A stretch of DNA of 64,000 bases, from NCBI GenBank assembly GCA_018398575.1, contig JAGTXZ010000011.1, positions 2,542,001 through 2,606,000 of the forward strand. The letters are read 5' to 3'. Positions 1 through 10,551 of this stretch are shown here, in pieces. The position numbers and the translations under genes were made by a program. Under the pieces are notes generated by a model. It was not told where the DNA came from, did no database searches, and saw nothing but the letters and a program-made list of their open reading frames with translations. This DNA comes from Ampelomyces quisqualis (taxonomy: Eukaryota > Ascomycota > Dothideomycetes > Pleosporales > Phaeosphaeriaceae). Numbering within the stretch: the first letter of the stretch is position 1; every line of letters starts with the position of its first letter.

Positions 1-3000
1 TACTGCAATAACTAAGAATTAAGAGAAGTTTAATAAACTAAGTGCAAATATAGTAGCACTAATAGGCTTAGTTATATTTAACGCAATAAAAGACTTTAAT
101 AACAATAGCACTAGGAAAACTATACTCTTTTATAGACATACTATAGAAGGTATGTTGCAAGTTCTATACATAGTATTAGCTAACAGAAAGCAGACTACTT
201 TAATGCTATTTGCAAAAAATAGAAGAACTTAGAAGGCATTTAACAGATTCTTATATAGAATAATATACAATAGAATATTGCTGTACATATAAACTAACAA
301 GAGAACAACAGAGCTAACGTTTTAGTGCTAAAGGATACCTATAACAATAACGTAGATAATATCCTAGCTAACTGTATAAAAGAGGAGCAAGATTACTATA
401 ATGCGCTTATAGACAATTATAATAACAAAGAGAAGGAGAAGGCAAACTACTTAATAGAAAAAGATATAGAAGAGAACGTTAGAGAGAGAGGAAAAGTCCT
501 ATACAGAGATACTAATAATATAAGTAGGTCTAAACGTAATACAATATATAATAACTTACATAGAGTACTATCTATGTACGCGTGCGTAAAGTATTAAGTA
601 AAGTAAAAGATATTTTACTAGAAGAGTACGTATATACAGATAAACTTACACTAGAATACCTTTATAAGGCAGATAAACAGCTATAGTTTAAGAACTATAG
701 AGGTAGCTAGAGTATTATAGCAGAAGACATATAAAAAGAATTTTTAACGCAGGCTTATAATATTGCAATTAAAGGTAATATACTTAACGTAATTACTTTA
801 ACTAAAGAGGAATAGTAACTAGAACTAGATAAGTGCAATAGGTTAGTGTAACAGTATAAAGAAGAAATAAAGTGTTATTAAGTAGTTGTAAATAGCAGGC
901 GTAGTAAATGTTACAATAACTTAATATACTTTTACTAGTACAACGCGTAGATACTTTTGAGTTAGCTTTAATATAACGCAATAGTGTAGACTACTATAGT
1001 AGATAGTGCAGCACTAGCAGACACAGCATATAATCCTAACACAACTAACTAGCAAGATAGTTACTACTCTACAAGTAGTAGTAGTAGTTATAGCTATCTA
1101 TACATAGAGCGCGTTATATACTTACTTACCTATACCCTATAGGACGTTAAGCCTAGTAGCTGCGTCTAGGCTAGTCTTCTTTTAAAGGAGCATAATTTAA
1201 CTATGCTATACTTAATTAAAAAGCCTATATAACTAGATAAAGAGGACTAGCTTAGTTAGCCTACGCTACAAGAGTGTAAAGACATAGGCAGCTAGCTGCA
1301 GTATATAGTTCTGCTAGTACTATAGTACTTAATAGTCTTTAACTGTTAAATCTAGCAACACTAGCAATACTAGTAACACTAGTAATACTAGCAACACTAG
1401 CGACACTAGCGACACTAGTAACACAAGTAACACAGGCAACTTGCTATTAGGTTGCTGTTAGGTTGCTAGCAACTAGAAGTAAGTAGAGTAACTTTAGTAA
1501 ATTATCTAGTAGATAGTATTGCTGTTAGGCAGCCGCAGGTTGCTGCGACTAGGCTAACCAGTCGAATCTTAATTTTTCCTAACGTAAGCTAAGTCTAGGC
1601 ATATTACTAACTATTAATAGAACAGACTTAACATTATTATTAAAGCTAAGCTTAACTTGCTATATTGTTTAGGCTACGCTATTACTTAGCTTAAGAGTAA
1701 TAAGTCTAAGTATAAGATTACTTACAGTAAGAGCACTTACGCTTAGTGTAAGAACGTGCATATTATATATAAGCCTATAAGTTAACTACTATATTCTTTT
1801 ACTTGTCTAGTTAATTGTAATAACTTTTTAAATTAACAATTACTTTAAGATTATAGTTATTTTGCTTTATAACACTTTTGCTTATAATTCTAAAGTTAAG
1901 CAGCTATTAACGCAGTATATAATCTCTAGTTTCTAGTATAGCTTTATTAACAAGCTTAGGGCTGCTTAAGCAAAGTCTTGTAGTAGTAATAAGTCTAGCT
2001 ACTAAGGTCTAACGCGCAAAGTTACTAAAGTTAATATTCTAATAGATATCTGCTAGCTTTTCTAGTAGCTTTTTGTTAAGCAAGACACTATTATTTATAA
2101 GCTTAATAATATTAGCGCTAGTGTACAGCAGCTCTACACTAATATAAACTATTTCTAATTTGTTTTCTCTTTGTTAGAACTTGTTTTCTTACAGCGTTTC
2201 TGTGCATTTACTAACATTTAATTAGGCTAAAGAGCATAATATACAAATCTCTAGCGTAAGCTTTTAAGTTTTTTACATTAGTAACGCCTTCTGCACTACT
2301 AATAGGCTGCTCTGTTACTTTAATATAATAGAGTCTAATATCTATAAGAAGCTTACGTATAATGCAAAGGTATAGGCTAAGACTAATTATTTAGTAATAG
2401 TAACTATTACGCTTCCTAATAGTAAAGAGGTAGGCTTTAGCGTATAGTATTCTTACTGTAGTTTCTGTATAGCGCTTGTAGGCAATTTCTATAGTAATAG
2501 ACTTTCTATTATAGTTTTTGCCTTTATTCTATTATTAAGCCTAGACTCTATAAAACTAGTCTTGTATTTCTTAATACTACTTATACATTAGAATAGATGT
2601 TGCGCTCTACATCTTAAGCTTATAAGTTTTTGTAGCTTTACTTTTGTTACAAACGTTATTATTCTTGCTAGTCTTTGTAGTCTAGCGCAGTCTAAGTATT
2701 AGAATTCTATACCTCTTTCTTAGGTTTTTTTAAGCTCTCTAAAGATTTGTGTTACGCTGTGTCTTAACTAACTGTCGCCTAGCTTAAGTAGCTAGATCTC
2801 TAGAGTTAATTTAGGCTCTTTCTCTTGCATTCTTTAGCTATTAATCTATTAACGCTAAGCTTTTAGACTCTTTTCTCTTTATTTCTAAGTTATTCTAGGT
2901 ACTTAGTAAGATTGTTGCATTAGTTCTTACATTTAGCATTTAAGTTTTTTATATCTAGAGCCTAAAGACTGTTAACTACTAGTTATATCCTAGCTGTTAA

Positions 3001-3425
3001 CTAGTTAAAGTAGTTAAGAGCTAGCTAATAGAATAAATATAAGCATCTTCTTTCTTTTCTACCTTCTAACAGTTATCCTAGTCTTAGGTTCTGTCTATTA
3101 CAGTATCTTTACCTTCTTTTTCTTAGTTACTTCTTAGTATTAAGTATTGTTTCTAACGTAACTAAGTGCGCTACTATATTATTCCTAATAGCTTAGGTTC
3201 TGCTTATACTTATCCTAAGTTTAGTTCTTTTTCTACTACTCTTTCTTATGCATAGCGCTGTTATCTATTCTAATACTTGTCTTGCGTTCTTATAGCTTCT
3301 CTTTCTTCTCCTCTTTTTCTCTACACTAATGTAATTATTTGGTAGTTAGAGTAGGTAAGTACTCTACTAACAATCTATCTAAGTTTTGTTTTGTCTTAGT
3401 TTTGTCTAGCTACTTAGTAAGTGCT
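1..3425. repeat. AT-rich RIP-degraded repeat, mostly unclassified
   Basis: Very AT-rich DNA full of TAG/TAA codons and nearly free of TGG/CCA and TGA/TCA, the RIP signature seen in both flanking blocks. The plus strand at about 100-1300 reads as one decayed protein if stops are ignored: a 90-residue stop-free piece lies at 325-597, and further on segments such as LTLEYLYKADKQL and VVNSRRSKCYNNLIYFY are visible. I do not recognise the family. The minus strand at about 1900-3330 reads as a highly charged, partly helical decayed product, also unrecognised. The last 40-50 bases (3380-3425, minus strand) continue the chromodomain tail of element B1, which A1 interrupts. The 3' LTR of B1 was not found here, so its end is unknown. 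Confidence 0.6.
1351..1440. repeat. 9-bp minisatellite
   Basis: About nine to ten tandem copies of a 9-bp unit close to AACACTAGY, with substitutions turning AAC into AAT or GAC and the last units degenerating to AACACAAGT and AACACAGGC. It lies within the unclassified repeat. If translated the unit would encode a three-residue repeat, but no open frame supports expression. Confidence 0.75.
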
Positions 3426-3430
3426 ATAGT

Positions 3431-3729
3431 TGTAACGACGCAGGTAGGTACAGCTATCAGAATTAAATCAGATACGTATCAGAGGCATATAGGAGTGCGT
3501 GTTGTATCAGAGATTCTAGATTGGCTATACACCTATAGGTCTTGTACAGAAGGACAAGAGAAACTTGTCCTCTATCTATGCTATAGGCTTATATTTATAG
3601 TAGGCGTAGCAGCTAAGTTAGAGCGCTGTTAGAGCGCTTTTAGTCCTAATCTACTAGCTCTCTACATAATCTGTTACTAAGCCTTTATAAGGTATTAGAT
3701 GTAATATGTGTTTACATGTGCTTGTTACA
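3431..3729 (-). repeat. 3' LTR of A1
   Basis: 299 bp, same length as the other A LTRs. It is the least RIP-mutated of the three, keeping several TCA and TGG words that are TTA and TAG in the 5' LTR. On the element's sense strand it holds a TATA-like box (complement of about 3592-3599), and 29 bases downstream the hairpin GGACAAG...CTTGTCC (3552-3570), the likely start of the R region. Confidence 0.9.
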
Positions 3730-3732
3730 TTA

Positions 3733-3743
3733 CCCCTCTTTTT
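3733..3743 (-). other. Polypurine tract of A1
   Basis: The plus strand reads CCCCTCTTTTT, so the minus strand gives AAAAAGAGGGG, followed by TAA and then the LTR. This is where second-strand synthesis is primed in LTR elements, and it fixes the orientation. In A2 the corresponding tract is more eroded (from about 61470). Confidence 0.75.
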
Positions 3744-3927
3744 GAAATTAATAGTCTCTATTAATTGGGTCTGTATTAGTGTTGTTTTGGATACCTCTCT
3801 AAATTGTTGTAAACTTACATTTACCTTAAGTTTATTTTAGAATAACGTAATATAGCTGTTTGTTGTTGTTTTGATTTATGCGCTAGCGCGTTTAAAGTTT
3901 TTAACTTTACCTTAAGCTTTTTAAGCA

Positions 3928-3936
3928 TATATATAA
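3928..3936 (+). promoter_or_regulatory. TATA-like box upstream of the antisense ORF in A1
   Basis: TATATATAA on the plus strand, followed by a pyrimidine-rich stretch with CTCTACACTCTCCCC (about 3961-3976) and, about 120 bases downstream, the ATG of the antisense ORF at 4055. The equivalent box in A2 is TATATACAA (about 61665-61673) with the same spacing to its ATG at 61791. Position and conservation suggest a core promoter; function is inferred. Confidence 0.45.
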
Positions 3937-4054
3937 GGCTGGCCTTCTAGTATACTACTTCTCTACACTCTCCCCTTATACGTTTGTATACCTACAGCTA
4001 TCTAACTGCTCTCTTAATTTAATTGTTAGCTAATTGTTTCTACAGATACACATA

Positions 4055-4780
4055 ATGCCTATTTCTGTCCCTCCTAGAGCTTATCTCCTAGCCTATTAGG
4101 TTGTTTGCCTGTAGGCTGCAAGGGCTTTTGCCTGCAGCTATTTTAATATTAAGTTTAGATTCTATTTAAATATGTCTAAGAAGTGTGCTTATTGCACACT
4201 CTTAAATAAGAAGTATTACCTAGTTCTCCTATATGCAGGCTAAGAGTATAATAGCCTTTTTAAGGCCCTTAACTGCAGGTTTGCTGCTCTAGGTAGAGAC
4301 AAGTCTAACAAGGTAGTGTTAGAGTAAGAGGCTGCTGTTAAGGAGGCAGCGTTTTAGTTAGCTGCTGTTGTGTAAGTAGGCACTGCACAAGTAGCTAACA
4401 TAAATAACGCTAACTTGTTAGTTAGCGCTTATTACTAGAGGGAGGAGCTGGCTAGAGAGGTTAGGGCAATAGCTAAGGAGGTTAGGTCGCTTAGGAGAAG
4501 TACAGCTAAGTTAACTAGTGTAGTTGCTTAGCTAGTAGATGTTATAATAGCATTAAGGGCTAATTAGTTAGCAGAGTAAGAGGAGGCGCAAGCGGCAACG
4601 TTTTAGGCAGCAGCAGAGTAGAAGGCAGGTACTTGCAGCAGGCAGGGCTAGAATAGAGAATAACTAGGTAGTACGTTAGTGTCTATACCTAGGGATTTAG
4701 ATAGTTAAGAACGTCTTACTAGTAGCAGCAACAGTCTACTGTTAGATCTAATAGAAGAGTAAGACTCCTATTGTTAATAG
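4055..4780 (+). pseudogene. Antisense ORF inside chromovirus A1, CxxC protein of unknown function
   Basis: Read on the plus strand, opposite to gag-pol, this is one continuous 242-codon frame from ATG to a TAG, with no frameshift. It is broken only by TAG/TAA codons at places expected from CAG, CAA or TGG by C-to-T change. It starts MPISVPPRAYLL; near residue 47 it has KKCAYCTLLNKK, a C-x2-C pair like half a zinc finger; then comes a helical charged segment (REELAREVRAIAKEVRSLRR), then a Ser/Gln-rich tail. The same frame with the same start and end is in A2 (61791-62498, 236 codons, 18 bases shorter). Its position between chromodomain and 3' LTR is outside normal gag-pol. I do not recognise the family; a DNA- or RNA-binding accessory protein is only a guess. 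Confidence 0.65.
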
Positions 4781-4804
4781 CTGTTACCTATTAGTGTAGT
4801 AGTT

Positions 4805-7800
4805 GCAATATTAAGTTTAATTTCCCTAACATAATTGTCTTGTAATACTATAAGATCTTTAACTCTTTTTTTCTATGCTGTAATCTACTTAGCTAATGCT
4901 TGTAGAGGTCCTAGCTGTTTTAGATAGCGTTTATAGAACGCTTGTAACATGTGTAGGGCGCCTATAAAGTTTAAGGCGTTGTACTAGGTAGAGTTAGAGT
5001 TATAGCCTACCTATTTTACGCAATACTTTAGGATAGAGTAGTACAGCTTGCTAGCTAGGATCTCTTTAACTTCCTATTCTTTAACGCCTTAAATTAGGAT
5101 GCTAGATAGGTTTAGGCTTAGCTAACTAGGTAGGGGGTTGTTAGGGTTCTTGCAGAGGACGTCTAAAGCAAACACGTTATAGATCTTAGAACCTTTAGGT
5201 AGCTTTAGTTAAAATAAATAGCTAACTTGTTTTAGAACTTTAAAGAGGCCTTCTTACAATTTAGCAAGTTTGCGACTTAGGCAGGTAACAGATAGGTTTT
5301 AGGTTAAGAGGTAAACCTTGTTACCTACTACCTAATTAACAGGTTAATAATGTTTGTTTACCTTAGTAGCTATCTGTTTCTGCGCTTTCTCTATATTGTC
5401 TTTAGCTATGCGCTAGGCTTTATGCATGCAGGTAGCTAAGCTTAAGGCATCCTTAATGTTTATATCTTTGTGTTTTAAAGGAGATAATGCCTAATCCTAG
5501 CTCTATTGTAGTTTAGATCTAAACAGAAGCTAGTACAGCGCTATACTAATTGCGGCGTGCAGCAGCGTAGCTTAGGCTTAATTAATTATTAGCAAGAGGT
5601 TACTCTAGTTGTCCTAGTAATAGGATACAAAAGGCCTTAATTGTTAATTAATATACTTGTTTATAATCTTAGTTTGTCTATTAGTTTGTTTATAGTAGGC
5701 TGTAGAAAGCTTAAGTTGCACGCCTAGGATCTTGCAGAACTTAGACTAGAATTAGGACATAAACTAGGGTCTGCAGTTAAATACTATACTTTTAGGCGTG
5801 TAGCCAAATTAGTATACTTATTAGATAAACAAGTAAGCTATTTCTTAAGCGTTAATTGTTTTATAGTAAGGAATAGAAACAGCTTGCTTAGATAGGCGAT
5901 TAATAACAACTATAATTTGATTATAGCTATAACAATCTGTTAGAAATGTCTTAAAATCTATACACAAATGCTGCATAGGCCTATTAGGAATTTGTAATAG
6001 ATAGAGGAAACCTTAGGCTTAGAGCTGTCTTAGATAGGATCTTTAATAGGAAACGCAGTTTCGTACATAGCGTTTATATATAGCCTTTATACCCTTTTAA
6101 TAATATTACTAAGCTAGAAGCTAATACGTCTTTGTAGCGCTTAGGTAAGCAGTAGATACCTAATTGTAAGCCTCTCTAATTAGTTAAGTGCACAAAGGAG
6201 AGTCTCTAGGCACATATAGGCGTAAGTAATACAGCAGTAGTCCTTTTTAGACATAATATAGCTGTAGTAGCGTAAGGCATTCTTTCTTAAAGGAGCAGCA
6301 ATTCTCTGCTAGCAGGGCTTTAATTAGTTCTAATAAGTTAAGATTTAAGGGGGCACTAATAGATTAGACTAAAATAGCTAAAATATTAATCTCTGGCTAG
6401 TTACAAACGTAGTTCTAAGCTAGTTTAGAGTTAACTAGGGGGCTTAGGCGTTTAGGTCCTAGAAGTATACAGGATCTGTTGTCTTGTTAGGCAGCCTTAA
6501 CCTTACTAATGTTCTGTTCTCTTTAGCTTAGGATATTAGCTTACTTATTAAGCTTGCTAGGCGTATACTTAATGCAGAAATTAAAAGGGGCAATAATCTC
6601 TGCCTATTGTGCTTAACGTGCATTAAGAACCTTAGTAGTTATAAAGTATTCTAAGAAGTAGTAATCTAAATACACCTAGATTTAACTCTGTATAGAGGTA
6701 AGTTTAGCTCTCTACTTCTCAAACGCTTTTAGAATAGCAAAAAGTTCCTTATTATATATTTCTTAATTGAGCTTAGCTCTAGATAGGGCGTAACTGTAGA
6801 AGGCTACAGGATACTACTTGTTGTTAGGGTGCTTCTAAGAGAGTACTCCTGCTATTACTCTATCTAACGCGTTAGTTTCTAACTTTGTGTTATACTTAGG
6901 ATAGAAATAAGATAGCGTAGGAATAGCTAGAAGTAAGGCTTTAATCTAATTAAAAGCCTGTTAGTAGTCTATAGTCTATTTAAACAGTATAGCAGGACTT
7001 TAAAGCTTTATAATTGGTTTAGCTACACAGAAGAAATCTTTAATAAATTGTTAATAAAAACTAGTAAAACTAAGAAATAACTTAACGCTAGTAACTATAG
7101 TAGGTTTAGCCTAGTTTTAGAGTGCTTTTACCTTGTTAAGGTTAACTTTAGTGCCCTAGTTTGTTAGAACGTAACCTAGATACTTTGTGTAGGTTACATA
7201 GAATTTACTCTTCTAAATATCTACTTAGAGTCCTGCAGTACGTAGGCGCTCTAGAACCTTTTAGACGTGTTCCTAATGTGCGTTTATATCCTCTAAGTAA
7301 ATTAGAATGTTATTAAGATACGCAATGCAGAAATTATTAAGATAATTAATTAGTACATTGTTTATATAGCGCTAATATATTGCTAGCCTATTACATAAGC
7401 TAAAAAAAAGCACCTTACACTTGTATATACTGTAATAGGTCTAAAAGGTAGTATACTCTTTAGAGTTAGGATCTATACAAATTTTGTTAAAGGCGGCCCT
7501 AATATTAAACTTAGTAAAGATCTTGGCTTTAGAGGGACGTAATAGCAGCTTATTAATGCAAGGGATTAGATAAAGGTTCTTGCGCGTAAGGGCGTTAATC
7601 TTCTAGTAGTCTACACAGATGCCTATATCTCTATTTGGTTTACGTATACAGAGAATAGGTAAAGCAAAAGAACTTTAGCTAGCCTTAATAAAACTCTTCT
7701 AAAGGTGTTTTTAGACGTAGGCCTTAGTAGCTTTAAGCTCCTCCTAATTTTGCTTGTATAAGAGACTAAACGCATTTAGTAATAGTTCTTTAAGGATAAT

Positions 7801-10150
7801 TTTATAATTGTACAGACAATAAGAAGGTAATTAATTAGCTGCTAACTTACTAAATACATTCTAATACTAGGAGTAACAGGCAGGTAATCTCTTATCTAAT
7901 TAGCTTTAATTGTTTACGTTGTCCTTAAAGGCAAGGATCCTGTTAATCTTATAGAGGCTTGTTATAAAGAACTTGTTCTAGGGCTTCTTTATAATAAAGT
8001 AAAATGCATTAGCAGAAATAAGAGCGATGCAGGTAGTTAGAGGGGGTTTAGACTCTAAGCAGTTTTGCTTAGTTAGGGTATAAGGGATCTCTAAGATTTT
8101 TTAAGCTAATAGGAGCTTTAAGCATCCCTTAATACAATAAATAGAAGAAGAGAAACAGTAAGGACTGTTTTAGATATAATAGTCTTCTTTCTCCTATAGG
8201 GTGTTGCGTTGTTACACATTAAGATAGACAGTAGCTAGCACTGTAGCTTAATATAGAACAGTAGGAATAGGGGGTAAAGGATTATATAAATAGAGGTACT
8301 TAGATAGCTAAATAAACTGTAACCTATTTGTGTCTAATTGAATCTTAAATTGTCTTAACTATTAGAGGCTAAGTATACAATCCTAAGACCTAAGATTAAG
8401 GATAAGGAATAGACAGTTTAAAATCTTTTAGCTATTAATATTTAAGTGTAGTTAAATATATTAAGTAACTAAAGAAGTAATCTAATCCTTAAAGCTGCGT
8501 ACCTAAACCTAGAAGGGGAGCTTTTAGATAGGTTGCTGCAAGGCTTTAGAAACAAATAAGACAATTTGTAAATTCAAAAATAGGAAACCTTAAGCACTAG
8601 TGTTAACAAGAGTATTAAGGCGTAAGCTAAGGCCTTAGTTGTAAAGAAGCGTAGGTATAAAGAAATAGAGACTGCAAAACAAATAAGAAAGGTTAAAGTA
8701 AGATAGATTGTAACAGCTTAGGCCTAGAGAGGGGTGTCCTCTTAGGCGCTTCTATTTCCTGTATAATATACCTTCTAATTAGGTTGCTCTTAAGCATCTT
8801 TATACTTATCTACTTCTACAGCTTTAATCTAACGCACACAAGGCTTTGTGCAGTTACTAGAGTAGTGTCCTAGCTTACTACAATTGTAACAACTACTAGG
8901 GGTCTTCTGTTGTTCTAGCTTAGGGGTCTTTATAGGAAGACGCACTGTTGTAGATTAATAGACTAGCGCAGAATTTGTTAGAGCGCTAGTAGTAGTAGTC
9001 TAATTTAGCTCTAAATTCTGTTATAGAGCTAACCTAATTGGCAACCTAGCAGCAGCTAGTATTATACTTAGTGTAGGGTTGTTCTTTTGCTCTATATTGT
9101 ATGCGGTAAGGTGTTCTACTATCTAATTAAATAAGTTCTTCTATTAGTGCCTAAATCCTAGGTTAGGGGCTCGCAACCCTAGCGTAATCTTAGTCTATAA
9201 GTAGTAAAACTACTCTAAAGAGGGTACTTGTCTCTTAACTGCAGAACTTAGAAACCTAGCTTTAAATAAGGGGAACGTTTCCTTCTTAGTTATCTGTATT
9301 TAATTAAAAGCTGCTTAGCTTTTAGCTACCTTGTTACCTGTAATAAAGTAAGACTTAAGTAGCCTAATTATTTGCTTAGCGTTCTAGAATTGCTCTTAAT
9401 TAGTATCTAATAAATATTGTAGCTTAAGATAGCCCTTGGATAATCCTGTAGTATAGCTCTATACTAAGGCCATGCGTTGTCTTTTAGTCTAATAGTAATC
9501 TAAGTTAATCTTAAGTTAATTCTAGATAGAGGCCTGCTATTAGCAGAAGGTAGAATCTTTTCTATTACTAAGATTGTCTATATTAGGCGTTTTCTTAGAT
9601 TGTTAAAGTTAGCAAGAGCCTTTATAGTAATGTAAGTACTTAGATGTAGAGCTGTTAGATAAATAGTAGAGTGCAGAATTGTTCTAGGGTAATTTAGTAG
9701 TAGGTAAGAGCTTGTCTAGTCCTACTAACAGAGTTAGTCCTTTCTTAAGAGAATTAATTTCTGCTAAAGCCTGTTTCAAATCTTGTTGTAATTAATTAAC
9801 CTCTATTTAGGCAGGGATTAGATTTAGTGCAGCTCTAGGCTAAGGGGGTTCCTTAGTGTCTGTCTTTTTTGCTTTAGCACTCTGTTGCTAGGTTATTACA
9901 GTTAATACAGAGTTGTCTTAGAGAAAGGCTCCTAGGGTTAGTTCTTTAGGGGGAGTTATTAGCGTTGCCTCTAATACTCCTAGGTTATTAATAGTCTCTG
10001 AGTTTCTATTGTAGCGCCAAACGCAACTTTTCTAAAGTAATCCTAACTGTTATGTTAATAGGAAGATCTAAACCTAAAGGCTTTGGCTGTTAGGAGATCT
10101 AAGGGATCCTAACTGTGTTTAATAGATTTAAGGTTGCAAACAGATCTAAT
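4805..10150 (-). pseudogene. gag-pol polyprotein of chromovirus A1, stop-riddled
   Basis: Minus-strand reading frame of a Ty3/gypsy polyprotein with the original residues still legible. Near 8850-8892 there is a CCHC knuckle, CYNCSKLGHYSSNC, ending gag. Near 7600-7670 reverse transcriptase shows PILCIRKPNRDIGICVDY, and near 7300-7335 the catalytic box reads YLNNILIY, from YLDDILIY by G-to-A change. Integrase is seen at about 5590-5760 (FCKILGVQLKLSTAYY...TNRQT, from HPQTDGQTE). At about 4930-5095 the C-terminus has a chromodomain-like segment (ILASKLYYSILKYCVKQVGY). The number of TAG/TAA stops rules out function. These domains mark the chromovirus branch. Confidence 0.85.
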
Positions 10151-10226
10151 TTAGATAGGGTTCTAGACGTTTTAACGTAATCTTTTTAAAAGTAAATTGT
10201 AATATTATCTGAATGCTATTACTAGC

Positions 10227-10247
10227 GGGACAAAGTTTCTCTTGTAA
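10227..10247 (-). other. Primer-binding site of A1, apparently self-priming
   Basis: Just inside the 5' LTR on the element's sense strand lies ACAAGAGAAACTTTGTCC. It does not start with the TGG needed for a tRNA 3' end. It is complementary, with a one-base bulge, to the LTR segment GGACAAGTTTCTCTTGT that begins about 29 bases after the LTR TATA-like box, so the 5' end of the transcript could fold back and prime reverse transcription. This is the arrangement known for Tf1-type elements; its use here is inferred. Confidence 0.6.
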
Positions 10248-10546
10248 TATAACAACGCAGGTAGGTACAGCTATCAGGATTAAATTAGATACGTATTAGA
10301 GGCATATAGGAGTGCGTATTATATTAGAGATTCTAGATTAGCTATACACCTATAGGTCTTGTACGGAAGGACAAGAGAAACTTGTCCTTTATCTATGCTA
10401 TAGGCTTATATTTATAGTGGGCGTAGCAGCTGAGTTAGAGCGCTGTTAGAGCGCTTTTAGTTCTAATCTGCTAGCTCCCTACATAATCTGTTACTAAGCC
10501 TTCATAAGGTATTAGATGTAACATGTGTTTGCATGTGCTTGTTACA
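10248..10546 (-). repeat. 5' LTR of A1
   Basis: 299 bp, aligned without gaps to 3431-3729. Its first bases are TATAAC instead of TGTAAC, a TG-to-TA change typical of RIP. It is followed by the target duplication ATAGT (10547-10551). The LTR hairpin GGACAAG...CTTGTCC is at 10369-10387. Confidence 0.9.
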
Positions 10547-10551
10547 ATAGT

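Larger units (their letters stand above)
3431..10546 (-). mobile_element. Complete Ty3/gypsy chromovirus A1, minus strand, RIP-mutated
   Basis: A 7,116-bp LTR retrotransposon. Its 299-bp LTRs (3431-3729 and 10248-10546) begin TGTAAC, or TATAAC in the mutated 5' copy, and end GTTACA. Both sides carry the 5-bp duplication ATAGT (3426-3430 and 10547-10551), so this is a complete insertion. Orientation is minus: the purine tract AAAAAGAGGGG (complement of 3733-3743) abuts the left LTR, and reverse transcriptase reads on the minus strand. It landed in the chromodomain-coding end of element B1. Domain order on the minus strand is gag with CCHC knuckle, reverse transcriptase, integrase, chromodomain. 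An antisense ORF sits between the chromodomain and the 3' LTR. Many in-frame TAG/TAA codons make it inactive. A second copy, A2, starts at 61169. Confidence 0.93.

Noticed and set aside
325..597. 90-codon open frame in the left AT-rich block as a gene
   Set aside because: No ATG at its start, and it is one stop-free piece of a longer decayed frame in RIP DNA.
1351..1440. CRISPR-like array
   Set aside because: Contiguous 9-bp tandem units without spacers; eukaryotic DNA.
3339..3632. 97-codon open frame overlapping the A1 LTR
   Set aside because: It crosses the LTR boundary and is read opposite to the element; its openness comes from weak RIP in this LTR.
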